This document shows, piece after piece, positions 8,717 to 17,120 of a stretch of 64,000 nt of DNA. Each line of letters starts with the position of its first letter. Position 1 is the stretch's first letter. Below the pieces are notes generated by a model, which saw nothing but the letters and a program-made list of their open reading frames with translations, searched no databases and was not told the origin of the DNA. Where the stretch lies: NCBI GenBank assembly GCA_937138395.1, contig CAKZPB010000078.1, positions 1 to 64,000 of the forward strand. Reading direction: 5' to 3'. The translations under genes were made by a program, and so were the position numbers. This DNA is from an uncultured Pseudomonadota bacterium (lineage in GTDB: Bacteria > Pseudomonadota > Gammaproteobacteria > Xanthomonadales > Wenzhouxiangellaceae).

Positions 8717-10045
8717 ATGAACGAGCCCAGTATTTCCAAGCAGACACTCACCTCTGAACCGGATCATGAGGCCATGGCCCGTTCCCTGGACGCGCCGGAC
8801 ACGAAGCCCGAATCTGCGAAAGATGCCAGCCGACTCGGTATGTCGATCAATCGATTTTGCCGCCGAAAAGTACTCGAACGAATATCGAGTCTGACGCGGG
8901 GACAAATGACCCTGATCGACCAGGATGGTCGCTACACGCTGGATGGGTCTGATTCGATTTCAGCAGAAGTCATCATTCATGATCTGCGCTTCTGGCGCAT
9001 GATGGCTACCGGCGGCAGTGTCGGTGCAGGCGAGGCCTATGTTGCAGGTCTGTGGGATAGCCCGGATTTGACCGCGGTCATTCGGGTGTTGGCTCGAAAC
9101 CGTGAGTTGCTCTCGAGGATGGAGCAGGGTGCAGCGTGGCTTTCGAGAATTCCATTGGCCTGGCTGCATCGGTTGAATCGAAACAGCGTGGACGGGAGCC
9201 GCAAGAATATTTCGGCCCACTATGATCTTGGCAACGATTTTTTTGCTCACTGGCTGGATCAACGCATGCAGTATTCATCTGCATGGTTTCAATCTTCCTC
9301 GGATTCGCTGGATCAAGCGCAGGAACAGAAACTGTCCCGCATTGCCGAGCGCCTCGAGCTGGGACCCGAGGATCATCTACTGGAAATCGGGACCGGCTGG
9401 GGCGGTCTGGCGATTTACATGGCCAGCACCACGGGTTGCAAGGTAACCACAACCACCATTTCACGCCAGCAATACGACTATGCCAGTCAGCGTATTCGGC
9501 AGGCGGGGCTCGAGGATCGTATCGAATTGCTGTTGCAGGATTACCGTGAGCTCAGCGGTGAATATGACAAGCTGGTATCGGTTGAAATGATCGAAGCCGT
9601 TGGTGCAGACTTCCTCGACACCTACCTTAAGATCATCGAACAACGACTGAAGCCGAATGGACTGGCTCTGGTTCAGGCAATCACAATCGAGGATTTCCGC
9701 TACGCCGGCGCATTGAAGCGGGTAGATTTCATCCAGCGCTATATATTTCCCGGCAGTTTTATCCCATCACTGACCGCGATCGTGAACAGTATGGCGCGCG
9801 GCACCGATATGACCTTGATTGATCTGCATGACATGGGCGGCAGTTATGCACGAACCCTGGCATGCTGGCATCAGCGTTTCGAGCTGGCCTGGCCCGAGAT
9901 TCAGCAGTCGACCGCGTTTGATGAGGTGTTCCGGCGCCGTTGGCGCTTTTACCTGAACTACTGCGAAGGCGGATTTCGCGAACGGGCGATCAGCGATCAG
10001 CAATTGCTGTTCGCCCGGCCGGATTACGTGTCAGCGGCGGGCTGA
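8717..10045 (+). CDS. cfa: Cyclopropane-fatty-acyl-phospholipid synthase
   Basis: The 442-residue protein has the two-domain layout of Cfa. The N-terminal lipid-binding domain covers about residues 60-140 (GGSVGAGEAYVAGLWDSPDL). The SAM-dependent fold follows, with YDLGNDFFAHWLD near residue 165, the SAM loop LLEIGTGWGGLAIYMA near residue 220, VEMIEAVG near residue 290 and the conserved C-terminal YLNYCEGGFRERAI. Cfa transfers a methylene from S-adenosylmethionine across a cis double bond in membrane phospholipid. A desaturase five genes upstream could make that double bond. About 60 polar residues precede the domain. A different SAM-dependent modification of the double bond cannot be excluded. 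Confidence 0.9.
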   Translation: MNEPSISKQTLTSEPDHEAMARSLDAPDTKPESAKDASRLGMSINRFCRRKVLERISSLTRGQMTLIDQDGRYTLDGSDSISAEVIIHDLRFWRMMATGGSVGAGEAYVAGLWDSPDLTAVIRVLARNRELLSRMEQGAAWLSRIPLAWLHRLNRNSVDGSRKNISAHYDLGNDFFAHWLDQRMQYSSAWFQSSSDSLDQAQEQKLSRIAERLELGPEDHLLEIGTGWGGLAIYMASTTGCKVTTTTISRQQYDYASQRIRQAGLEDRIELLLQDYRELSGEYDKLVSVEMIEAVGADFLDTYLKIIEQRLKPNGLALVQAITIEDFRYAGALKRVDFIQRYIFPGSFIPSLTAIVNSMARGTDMTLIDLHDMGGSYARTLACWHQRFELAWPEIQQSTAFDEVFRRRWRFYLNYCEGGFRERAISDQQLLFARPDYVSAAG

Positions 10046-10061
10046 GCCGGGATGAATCCGC

Positions 10062-10616
10062 ATGAAACCTGATTTCTGGATCAATATGGCGTTCTTTCAG
10101 CTGGCCTGGCCGGCCTGCGTAGTTGGTGCCGCCTATGGGATGATCTGGCCATCGGTCGCGCTGGTCGGCTTGTTTGCAGCCTGGCAGCTTCATCCGCGCA
10201 ACGCCCATCCCAATGACCGATGGCTGGTGCTCGTATTCATCGCCACCGGTCTGATTCTGGATTCTGTCTGGATTCAAAACGATGTACTTCAGTACAACGC
10301 AGCCTGGCCGTCTGAGGCCACTACACCACTGTGGCTGCTGATGCTGTGGGTTGCCCTGGCGCTGTCTGTCAATCATTCGATGCGTTACTTTCGACAGCAC
10401 TGGCTGCGCTGGTCGATCCTGTTGTGCTTCGCTTCTCCATTTTCATACTGGATGGCCGCCCGCCTTGGCGCCGTAGAATGGCTGGCGCCGGATTGGGTGG
10501 TTGTGCTGTTGCTCGGCCCCGGTTGGGCCATCGTGGTTGGCGCATTATTCGCGCTGGCAAAACGGATGGCAGGGTCGAACGAAGCCGGGCGGCCAGCTTT
10601 CTATCAAAAGGATTAA
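10062..10616 (+). CDS. DUF2878 family membrane protein
   Basis: This 184-residue protein has about five to six membrane segments. It matches DUF2878 in its start (FWINMAFFQLAWPACVVGAAYG), in GLILDSVWIQNDVLQY near residue 65, and in the C-terminal pair of helices. The family has no known activity but travels with cyclopropane synthase, DUF1365 and flavin oxidase genes. It lies 16 bases after the cyclopropane synthase gene and 6 bases before the second methyltransferase, so it is part of the same operon. Confidence 0.8.
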   Translation: MKPDFWINMAFFQLAWPACVVGAAYGMIWPSVALVGLFAAWQLHPRNAHPNDRWLVLVFIATGLILDSVWIQNDVLQYNAAWPSEATTPLWLLMLWVALALSVNHSMRYFRQHWLRWSILLCFASPFSYWMAARLGAVEWLAPDWVVVLLLGPGWAIVVGALFALAKRMAGSNEAGRPAFYQKD

Positions 10617-10622
10617 TTGCTC

Positions 10623-11648
10623 ATGAATGTGATTGAACTTGCCGAACGTGGATGGCTGCCCGACCGCTTGGTCCGGATTGGCATTCGTCGATTACTCAAG
10701 ATTCGTCTTGGCCAACAGGATGCGACCGATGTGGAGCAACAATCGGAACACTTTACGCGGTTGATCCAGTCCTTGACGGAGTCTGATATTGCCATTGAGA
10801 CCGACGCGGCCAATCAACAGCATTACGAGGTGCCGGCAGCATTTTATCGACTGGCCCTGGGCAAGCACCTGAAGTATTCCTGTGGCTATTGGCCCAACGG
10901 CGTTCAAACACTGGATGATTCCGAAGCGGCCATGCTTGCACAGAGCTGCGAGGCGGCTCAGCTGTCCAACGGCCAGACCATCCTGGAGCTTGGCTGTGGC
11001 TGGGGATCACTGACGCTATGGATGGCTCAGCATTATCCGGACAGTCAAATTACCGCAGTCTCCAACTCGAATTCACAGCGCGAGTGGATTCTTGGGCAGG
11101 CGGACGAACGTGGCCTGACGAATCTTGAAGTGCTGACCTGCGACGTGAATGATCTGGAGCTGGATCGCAGCTTTGATCGAGTGGTATCGATTGAAATGTT
11201 TGAACATGTTCGTAACTATCAGCAGTTGATGAAAAAGATTGCCGGCTGGCTCACACCACAGGGTGTACTGTTTGTACATATTTTCTGTCACAGGCATCTG
11301 ATGTATCCGTTTGAAACCGAAGGAGATGGCAACTGGATGGGCCGTTATTTTTTTGCTGGCGGCCTGATGCCGGCGGCCGATACGTTGCTGTATTTCCAGG
11401 ACGATCTAAACATTGATCGCCGCTGGCTGTTCAGTGGAACACACTATGCGCAAACCGCACGGGCCTGGCTTGATCAAACCGATCGGCACCGTACTGAAAT
11501 CCAGGCTGTATTTGAACAGACTTACGGTGCGGATGCGTCGATCTGGTTGCAGCGCTGGCGCATGTTCTTCATGGCCTGCGAAGAGCTGTTCAACTACAAT
11601 TCCGGCCAGGACTGGATGGTTGGCCATTTTCGGTTTACCAAGCGCTGA
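10623..11648 (+). CDS. Second cyclopropane-synthase-type SAM methyltransferase
   Basis: The 341-residue protein carries the same methyltransferase core as the Cfa-like enzyme upstream but lacks its long N-terminal domain. It shows QQHYEVPAAFYRLALGKHLKYSCGYW near residue 60, the SAM loop ILELGCGWGSLTLWMA near residue 120 and VVSIEMFEHVRNY near residue 190. The C-terminal half differs (WLQRWRMFFMACEELFNY). This branch resembles small-molecule and lipid methyltransferases of the cyclopropane superfamily rather than Cfa itself. ATG 10623 is preceded by AAAGGA. The product is probably a methylated acyl chain or head group; the exact substrate cannot be read from sequence. Confidence 0.82.
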   Translation: MNVIELAERGWLPDRLVRIGIRRLLKIRLGQQDATDVEQQSEHFTRLIQSLTESDIAIETDAANQQHYEVPAAFYRLALGKHLKYSCGYWPNGVQTLDDSEAAMLAQSCEAAQLSNGQTILELGCGWGSLTLWMAQHYPDSQITAVSNSNSQREWILGQADERGLTNLEVLTCDVNDLELDRSFDRVVSIEMFEHVRNYQQLMKKIAGWLTPQGVLFVHIFCHRHLMYPFETEGDGNWMGRYFFAGGLMPAADTLLYFQDDLNIDRRWLFSGTHYAQTARAWLDQTDRHRTEIQAVFEQTYGADASIWLQRWRMFFMACEELFNYNSGQDWMVGHFRFTKR

Positions 11649-11651
11649 ATC

Positions 11652-13007
11652 GTGAACCTGCCGCCGTTCAAAAAGTTACCGACAGGCAGCATCAACTCCA
11701 AGCTGGTGCGGGTGTTCCTTGCCCAGATTCTGGCGATCTCGATCGCAACCATCGTGGGCGTATACGGTGCGGCACTGGTCGTCGAAAAAGTGCTGGTGCG
11801 AGAGGCCCTGAACGGTGAAGCTGAACATTTCTGGGAGCAACACAACCGCGATATCGCATTCCAGTTGCCCAACACCAATAATCTACGTGGTTATCTGGCG
11901 CCGAATGGCGATGTGTCGATGGTGCCGGACTGGTTGGCTGATGTCGAGACCGGTTTCCACCGTGTGACTACCGTTGATGGTGCCAATCCCGTAGTGCACG
12001 TGACTGAGCAGAATGGTCACCGTCTCTACCTTGTATTCGACGAGGTGCAGGTCTCGAATCTCGCATTTTATTTCGGCATTGCACCCTTGACGGCGGTGCT
12101 GCTGGTGATTTACATGTTGGCCTGGCTGGGTTATGTCATGAGCCGACGTGCTGTATCAGCACTGGTTCAGTTGTCCGAGGCAGTCCGCACCTTTGACTTT
12201 CAATCCGGAGATTTCCAGTCCCTGAAGCTTCAGCAATTTGCAGGAACAAATGATGATGAAGTGCTGGCGCTGATTACCGCGCTTGAGCAATTCACCAATC
12301 GCCTGGAACGTTTCGTGGCGCGCGAGCGCAATTTCACCCGCAATGCTTCGCATGAGCTGCGCACGCCGCTGGCGGTGTTGAAGGGTAATGTTGAACTGCT
12401 GATGAAGTTCCCGGATTCGCCCACGCGTGATGACGTTATACAGCGCATGGATCGAACGTTGCGCGACATGGAGGCGCTGGTTGAAACCCTGCTGATTCTG
12501 GCGCGTGAATCGGAATCCAAGTTGTCCTGGTCAAAAGTCATTCTGAATGATCTGATTGCAGAACAGCTGGATCAAGTGGTTCGCGCGATCGATAAACCTG
12601 ATGTTCAGACATCAATAGAAGCCGATTGCCTGCTTGAAACCAAAGCACCGGAACGCGTCCTGGGCATTATCTTTCACAACTTGTTCAGGAATGCGATGAC
12701 GTTTACCGATACAGGCAGTGTGCGTATTGAAATCGATTCAGGCGGCGTTACCATTCGCGACACTGGATGTGGAATGAGCGAAGCCGATCTCGAACGAGCA
12801 TTCGAGCCGTTCTATCGTGCACATGACCGTTCCAACGAGGGTTATGGGATGGGCCTGGCCATTGTCAATCGTTTAACGCGTCGATTCGGCTGGCCTCTTG
12901 AGGCCGACAGCGAATTAGGCGCTGGAACCGTGTTTCGGGTCAATTTTCCCAAGGCGCGGCCAATCCCGCTGAACCCGGACAAAAAACATTATGCGGATCT
13001 GGAATAG
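11652..13007 (+). CDS. Sensor histidine kinase
   Basis: The 451-residue kinase has two membrane helices (about residues 18-40 and 136-158) bracketing a roughly 95-residue periplasmic sensor. The dimerisation box RNASHELRTPLAVL follows, with phospho-acceptor His about 234, then an HATPase domain: N box HNLFRNAMTF, G1 DTGCGM and G2 GYGMGLAIVNRL. It starts at GTG 11652, three bases after the methyltransferase stop, so it belongs to the lipid operon. Its likely partner is the OmpR-type regulator encoded convergently at 13143-13844. The signal is unknown; a lipid or envelope cue is inference from position. Confidence 0.92.
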   Translation: MNLPPFKKLPTGSINSKLVRVFLAQILAISIATIVGVYGAALVVEKVLVREALNGEAEHFWEQHNRDIAFQLPNTNNLRGYLAPNGDVSMVPDWLADVETGFHRVTTVDGANPVVHVTEQNGHRLYLVFDEVQVSNLAFYFGIAPLTAVLLVIYMLAWLGYVMSRRAVSALVQLSEAVRTFDFQSGDFQSLKLQQFAGTNDDEVLALITALEQFTNRLERFVARERNFTRNASHELRTPLAVLKGNVELLMKFPDSPTRDDVIQRMDRTLRDMEALVETLLILARESESKLSWSKVILNDLIAEQLDQVVRAIDKPDVQTSIEADCLLETKAPERVLGIIFHNLFRNAMTFTDTGSVRIEIDSGGVTIRDTGCGMSEADLERAFEPFYRAHDRSNEGYGMGLAIVNRLTRRFGWPLEADSELGAGTVFRVNFPKARPIPLNPDKKHYADLE

Positions 13008-13096
13008 GACGATTCGAAATGCCGTTGGCAGCCGGCTGCCTGGCCGGAATTCTGGTCAGGCGCCCACGACATAGGAATTCTGCTTCAGCACGTAAA

Positions 13097-13120
13097 AAAA
13101 CCCGCGGATGCGCGGGTTTT
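13097..13120. terminator. Bidirectional rho-independent terminator
   Basis: A perfect 10-bp stem (AAAACCCGCG / CGCGGGTTTT) with a GATG loop lies between the convergent kinase and regulator genes. The A/T ends of the stem supply U-tracts for transcripts arriving from either side. Confidence 0.9.
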
Positions 13121-13142
13121 ATAGTTCAACGATGACTGGTCA

Positions 13143-13844
13143 TCATGCGTCGTCAGGATGAGCCAGCTTGAACCCCATGCCCTGGACCGTGTGCAAGAGC
13201 TTGCTCTCGAAAGGTCGATCAATGCTCTTGCGCAAATTGTACATGTGGCTTCTAAGCGTGTCGGAATCCGGCAACATGTCGCCCCACAGCTCGTTTTCGA
13301 TCTGTTCGCGGCTGACCAGTCGAGGCGATTCCCTCATCAGCACCCGCAATATGCGAATGGACGTGGGGGATAAGTTCAGGCGCTGTCCCTGACGTTCCAC
13401 GCGCATGGTGCGAGGGTCAAACACCAGATCACCGACTTTGATTGCACCGTCCGACACTTCGCCGCGCGCTCGTCGAATCAGTGCACTGGCACGCGCGATC
13501 AGCTCATCCATCTCGAAGGGTTTGACCAGATAGTCATCAGCGCCGGAATCGAATCCTTCCAGCTTGTCGTCCAGGGAATCCCGGGCGGTCAGCATCAAGA
13601 TTGGCGTAGAGTCCCCTCGATCACGCAGGCGCTTGCATACCTTGATGCCATCGACTTTCGGCATCATCAGGTCGAGCACGATCAGATCATAATGATGTTC
13701 TTCGAGCAGATTCAGGGCAATAGAACCATCGGCCGCATAGTCCATCGCGAATCCTGAATTTTCCATATATCCGCCAATCGTGGCAGCCAGATCGTCATGA
13801 TCCTCCACGAGCAGAATGGTGGCGTTGGCTTGTTCTTCGTTCAT
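13143..13844 (-). CDS. OmpR/PhoB-family response regulator
   Basis: The 233-residue regulator has a receiver domain with the acidic pair VEDHDD, phospho-acceptor Asp58 (IVLDLMMPKVDG) and Lys in DDYLVKPFEM. A winged-helix DNA-binding domain follows (LNLSPTSIRILRVLM, LRSHMYNLRKSID, HTVQGMGFKL). ATG 13844 is chosen over the upstream in-frame ATG (13898) because it starts the receiver domain normally. It is convergent with the kinase at 11652-13007, the obvious partner. An inverted repeat 27 bp upstream may be its own binding site. Control of the lipid cluster is the expected role but is not shown. Confidence 0.9.
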   Translation of the reverse strand: MNEEQANATILLVEDHDDLAATIGGYMENSGFAMDYAADGSIALNLLEEHHYDLIVLDLMMPKVDGIKVCKRLRDRGDSTPILMLTARDSLDDKLEGFDSGADDYLVKPFEMDELIARASALIRRARGEVSDGAIKVGDLVFDPRTMRVERQGQRLNLSPTSIRILRVLMRESPRLVSREQIENELWGDMLPDSDTLRSHMYNLRKSIDRPFESKLLHTVQGMGFKLAHPDDA

Positions 13845-13871
13845 GGGTACACCTGTTGCTGAGAATTGAGT

Positions 13872-13885
13872 TTCACAAATGTGAA
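13872..13885. promoter_or_regulatory. Palindrome upstream of the response regulator
   Basis: TTCACAAATGTGAA is a palindrome with 6-bp arms around AA, located 27 bp upstream of the regulator start. Position and symmetry suit an operator for autoregulation or for another dimeric factor. The arm order (TCACA then TGTGA) is opposite to a CRP site. Confidence 0.4.
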
Positions 13886-13964
13886 TCGGACAATGCACAG
13901 AGTACCCAGTGCGTGTCGATGAAACATCAACAATGCGTTAAATACCCAGCAAGTAAGGGGATTA

Positions 13965-14831
13965 TCAGAAATTTCGCCGCAAAATACGCTGTGCCATCCA
14001 GCGGAGCGGCTCGGTATTGCCTTCCAGGCGTTGTAAAGACTCGGCGGCCTGCTGAATTAGCGCTTCCGACCGTTGATGTGCAGCGTCAATTCCGTATAGC
14101 AGCGGCCAGCTGGCCTTGTCCATGGCCTGATCCGAGCCGGCAGGCTTACCGATCTGTTCCGATGTGCCTTCCACATCGAGTAGATCATCGATGATCTGGA
14201 ATGCAAGGCCAACAGATTCAGCAAATTCACGCAGCGCAAGGCAGTCGTTTTTGCTTGATCCTGCCAACAGCGCCGGCATCAGCACTGCGGCGTCGAGCAA
14301 GGCGCCGGTCTTCAGCCTGAACATGTGCTCGATGTCGGCCTGCTCAGGCCGCGTTGCTTCATACATCAAGTCCAGCGCCTGTCCTCCGGCCATACCTGCC
14401 GAACTGCAGGCACTGGCCAGGTAGCCAACGATCGCAGCCTGTTGTGTCTCGTTTGCCAGCTTTTCAAATGCCAGCGCCTGTAGTGCGTCACCGCACAGAA
14501 TTGCGGTGGCTTCGTCGAAGGCGCGATGAACGGTCGGTTTACCGCGCCTGAGGTCATCGTCATCCATGGCAGGAAGATCATCGTGCACCAGCGAATAGCA
14601 ATGAATCAACTCGATTGCAGCTGCGATCGGGTCGACGGACTGCCGCTCGATGCCAAGTACGTCGGCCGTTGCATAGCTCAGCAAGGGTCGGATTCGTTTG
14701 CCGCCATTGAATACCGCATACCGCATGGATCGATGCAGAGGGCGGGGCGGCATGGCGTCATCAGGCAACCATTCATCCAGGGTGGATTCGACGCGCCGAT
14801 TCAGTTCTTCGACGTGATGTTCGAACGACAT
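13965..14831 (-). CDS. ispA: Farnesyl diphosphate synthase (short-chain polyprenyl synthase)
   Basis: The 288-residue protein condenses isopentenyl diphosphate with allylic diphosphates to C15. The first Asp-rich motif is DDLPAMDDDDLRRGKPT near residue 86, with YSLVHDDL just before it as in bacterial short-chain synthases. The second is FQIIDDLLDVEG near residue 215, followed by GKPAGSD. NGGKRIRPLL near residue 42 binds the homoallylic substrate. The gene diverges from the mevalonate operon beginning at 14966, putting supply and first use of C5 units back to back. Confidence 0.92.
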   Translation of the reverse strand: MSFEHHVEELNRRVESTLDEWLPDDAMPPRPLHRSMRYAVFNGGKRIRPLLSYATADVLGIERQSVDPIAAAIELIHCYSLVHDDLPAMDDDDLRRGKPTVHRAFDEATAILCGDALQALAFEKLANETQQAAIVGYLASACSSAGMAGGQALDLMYEATRPEQADIEHMFRLKTGALLDAAVLMPALLAGSSKNDCLALREFAESVGLAFQIIDDLLDVEGTSEQIGKPAGSDQAMDKASWPLLYGIDAAHQRSEALIQQAAESLQRLEGNTEPLRWMAQRILRRNF

Positions 14832-14965
14832 GAGGCAGTCCAGGGTTTGGCAGGACGCTAGTGTAATGGCTAGCGCTGCCTGTTGCGGAGTGGGCGAGGT
14901 AATGAGCCGGTTTCAGTCGGCAATGTCCAGGCAATTACTCGATGATCAGGGTACTATCGTCAGCC

Positions 14966-15979
14966 ATGTCCATACACGACTCGAAACCGACCGACGCTGC
15001 AGTTGCTACAGCGCGAGCGCACGCGAATTTTGCGCTCGTTAAATACTGGGGCAAACGCAATTCGGAGCTGAACCTGCCCGATGTAGGCTCGATTTCGATT
15101 ACGCTCGACGCACTGCACACGACAACCCGCGTTACGCTCGATCAAAACCTGCAGCGAGATGAGCTATGGCTGAACGGGCAGCGGAGTCCTGCAGCTGAAC
15201 TGCGCGCCCGCCAGGTCCTGGATCGCATTCGTGAAGCTGCAGGTGTCTCATCCTGTTGCCGCATCGATAGTGAAAACAATTTTCCAACCGCCGCCGGCCT
15301 GGCCTCGTCAGCCTCCGGTTTTGCGGCTTTAGTCACGGCTGCGACTGCAGCCATGCGCTATGACACACCTGAAAGCAAGCGATCCGAGTGGGCAAGAATG
15401 GGGTCGGGCTCGGCTGCGCGCTCGATCTTCGGAGGCTTCTCCGAAATGGCGAAAGGCAGACTCGATGATGGAACCGACAGCGTTGCGCGTCCTTTGCTTG
15501 ATGCTGCAGCTTGGCCGTTGGAAGTCGTCGTGGCCATCACCCGGCGGGAGCAGAAAGGCGTCAGTTCTACCGAAGGCATGCTGCGAACCGCCCAAACTTC
15601 ACCTTTTTACAAGGCCTGGGTCAAGCATCAGGATCAGGATCTCGACCTGGCACGTGACGCCATCGCGGCGCAAGACTTCGACGCGCTGGCAGACGTTGCC
15701 GAGGCCAGTGCGCTCAGCATGCATGGCCTGGCCATGTCGGCGCGTCCGGGCTTGTTGTATTTCAATCCGACAACATTGGCCTGTCTGCACCGTGTTCGCG
15801 AGCTGCGCGCCGAAGGTACTCCGGTGTTTTTTACCGTCGATGCAGGCCCCCAGGTCAAAGCGATCTGTATGCCGGATCATCGTCATCAGGTCAGTACCGC
15901 ACTGAGTGAAATTTCCGGTGTTACCGAGGTGATCAGCAGCGTACTGGGCCCTGCGGCGCATCTCATCGATACGGTTTGA
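14966..15979 (+). CDS. mvaD: Diphosphomevalonate decarboxylase
   Basis: The 337-residue GHMP-family enzyme makes isopentenyl diphosphate from mevalonate diphosphate with ATP. Diagnostic segments are ANFALVKYWGKRN near residue 20, TAAGLASSASGFAALV near residue 110, the serine loop SGSAARSIFGGF near residue 150, and FFTVDAGPQVKAIC near residue 290, containing the catalytic Asp. ATG 14966 is preferred; ATG 14942 in frame would add eight residues and neither has a strong ribosome site. Its stop lies five bases before the next gene. It is the first gene of the mevalonate operon. Confidence 0.93.
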   Translation: MSIHDSKPTDAAVATARAHANFALVKYWGKRNSELNLPDVGSISITLDALHTTTRVTLDQNLQRDELWLNGQRSPAAELRARQVLDRIREAAGVSSCCRIDSENNFPTAAGLASSASGFAALVTAATAAMRYDTPESKRSEWARMGSGSAARSIFGGFSEMAKGRLDDGTDSVARPLLDAAAWPLEVVVAITRREQKGVSSTEGMLRTAQTSPFYKAWVKHQDQDLDLARDAIAAQDFDALADVAEASALSMHGLAMSARPGLLYFNPTTLACLHRVRELRAEGTPVFFTVDAGPQVKAICMPDHRHQVSTALSEISGVTEVISSVLGPAAHLIDTV

Positions 15980-15984
15980 ACCGG

Positions 15985-17049
15985 ATGAACCCCGTTGAAG
16001 CTCAGGCGCCTGGCAAGCTGATGCTTAGCGGTGAATACGCTGTGTTGTGCAATGCGCCAGCCATACTTGTGCCCGTTGAACGACGCGTTTTTGTTCGCAT
16101 TCGACCGCTTCAGCATGGCCCCAGCCGATTGCAGGCAACACCACTGATCGAAGGTTCGCTTGAGTTCGCTCCGGACCACGGGGCCTTCTGGATGAATCCA
16201 GTCCAGGCTCACCAAGCGCTGGGCATGAGCGCTCGGCTGCTACCTCGACTTTGGGCCATGTTGAGCCTGCGTAAATCAGTGGCGTGGGTTGAAATCCAGG
16301 TTGATAGTTCGGAGCTGTTCGAGCAGCACGCCGGCAGTCAGATCAAACTGGGTATCGGCTCCAGTGCTGCGGTCAGTGTGGCACTCTATCGTGCACTGCA
16401 GGCACTGGTCGGTGACCGTGTCTCGACGCGTGATCCAGCGCGGGACTTGTCGACGTTGCTACCGGTCTATCGGGCATCACTCGAGGCCGATGCCAGCGGC
16501 GCTGATCTGGCAGCCAGCCTGTACGGTGATCTGATCGCCGTGACGCCGAACCATCATGGCCTTGCAGCACAGCCATTGTCCTGGCCCGAGGGGCTGTTCT
16601 ACCAGCCGGTCTGGACGCAAGAAGCCGCCCAGACGGTCGACTTCGTTGAGCGCTTCACTCAGTGGCGACAATCGGATCGCTGCGCTGAGTCGCTGGTTAC
16701 TGAATTGTCTTCCCGGGCAGCACAGGTTGTTGTCTCATTTCAACACGAGTCACCCGCGCTGATTCTGGAAGCGCTCGCAGGTTTTGCCCAAACATTGCGC
16801 CGCATGGATGACCACATCGTGTCCAGCACGGCATCGCAGCAGCGGATCGTCAGTCCAGCTCATCAGCAGCTGGCTCGGCTTGCTGAGCGGCATGGTGTGG
16901 TGTACAAGAGTTGTGGTGCCGGGGGCGGAGATTTGGGGGTCGCCCTGAGTGATCAGCGTCAATCGATGCAGGCGTTTGTCGACAGCCTGGATTCGATCCA
17001 GGCCCGCCCGATCGCACTGACTGCCCAGACAGGACCCTACATGCAATAA
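15985..17049 (+). CDS. GHMP kinase, probable phosphomevalonate kinase
   Basis: The 354-residue protein shows the three GHMP kinase motifs: N-terminal APGKLMLSGEYAVL, ATP-binding KLGIGSSAAVSVALYRAL near residue 120 and C-terminal SCGAGGGDLGVAL near residue 310. SGADLAASLYG is typical of the phosphomevalonate kinase branch. Assignment rests partly on context: decarboxylase and mevalonate kinase are both accounted for by neighbours, leaving phosphomevalonate phosphorylation as the missing step. ATG 15985 places the family start correctly; the in-frame TTG at 15976 overlaps the upstream stop. Sequence alone could also fit another mevalonate-type kinase. Confidence 0.8.
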   Translation: MNPVEAQAPGKLMLSGEYAVLCNAPAILVPVERRVFVRIRPLQHGPSRLQATPLIEGSLEFAPDHGAFWMNPVQAHQALGMSARLLPRLWAMLSLRKSVAWVEIQVDSSELFEQHAGSQIKLGIGSSAAVSVALYRALQALVGDRVSTRDPARDLSTLLPVYRASLEADASGADLAASLYGDLIAVTPNHHGLAAQPLSWPEGLFYQPVWTQEAAQTVDFVERFTQWRQSDRCAESLVTELSSRAAQVVVSFQHESPALILEALAGFAQTLRRMDDHIVSSTASQQRIVSPAHQQLARLAERHGVVYKSCGAGGGDLGVALSDQRQSMQAFVDSLDSIQARPIALTAQTGPYMQ

Positions 17050-17107
17050 AATCAGCATCCTGCACTGATGGTCTGCAGTGCGTTTCGCTGTACGATGACA
17101 AATGGTT

Positions 17108-17113
17108 GAGGGA
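17108..17113 (+). promoter_or_regulatory. Shine-Dalgarno site deciding a TTG start
   Basis: GAGGGA lies 7 bases before TTG 17121. This favours TTG 17121 over the in-frame TTG at 17106, which would overlap the site itself. The nearby ATG at 17102 is in another frame. Confidence 0.65.
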
Positions 17114-17120
17114 ACCGGAT

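Noticed and set aside
5018-13844. Classical ChrR/sigma-E or LitR/photolyase light-response cluster
   Set aside because: Gene content is similar, but the sigma factor, ChrR, LitR and photolyase genes are all missing.
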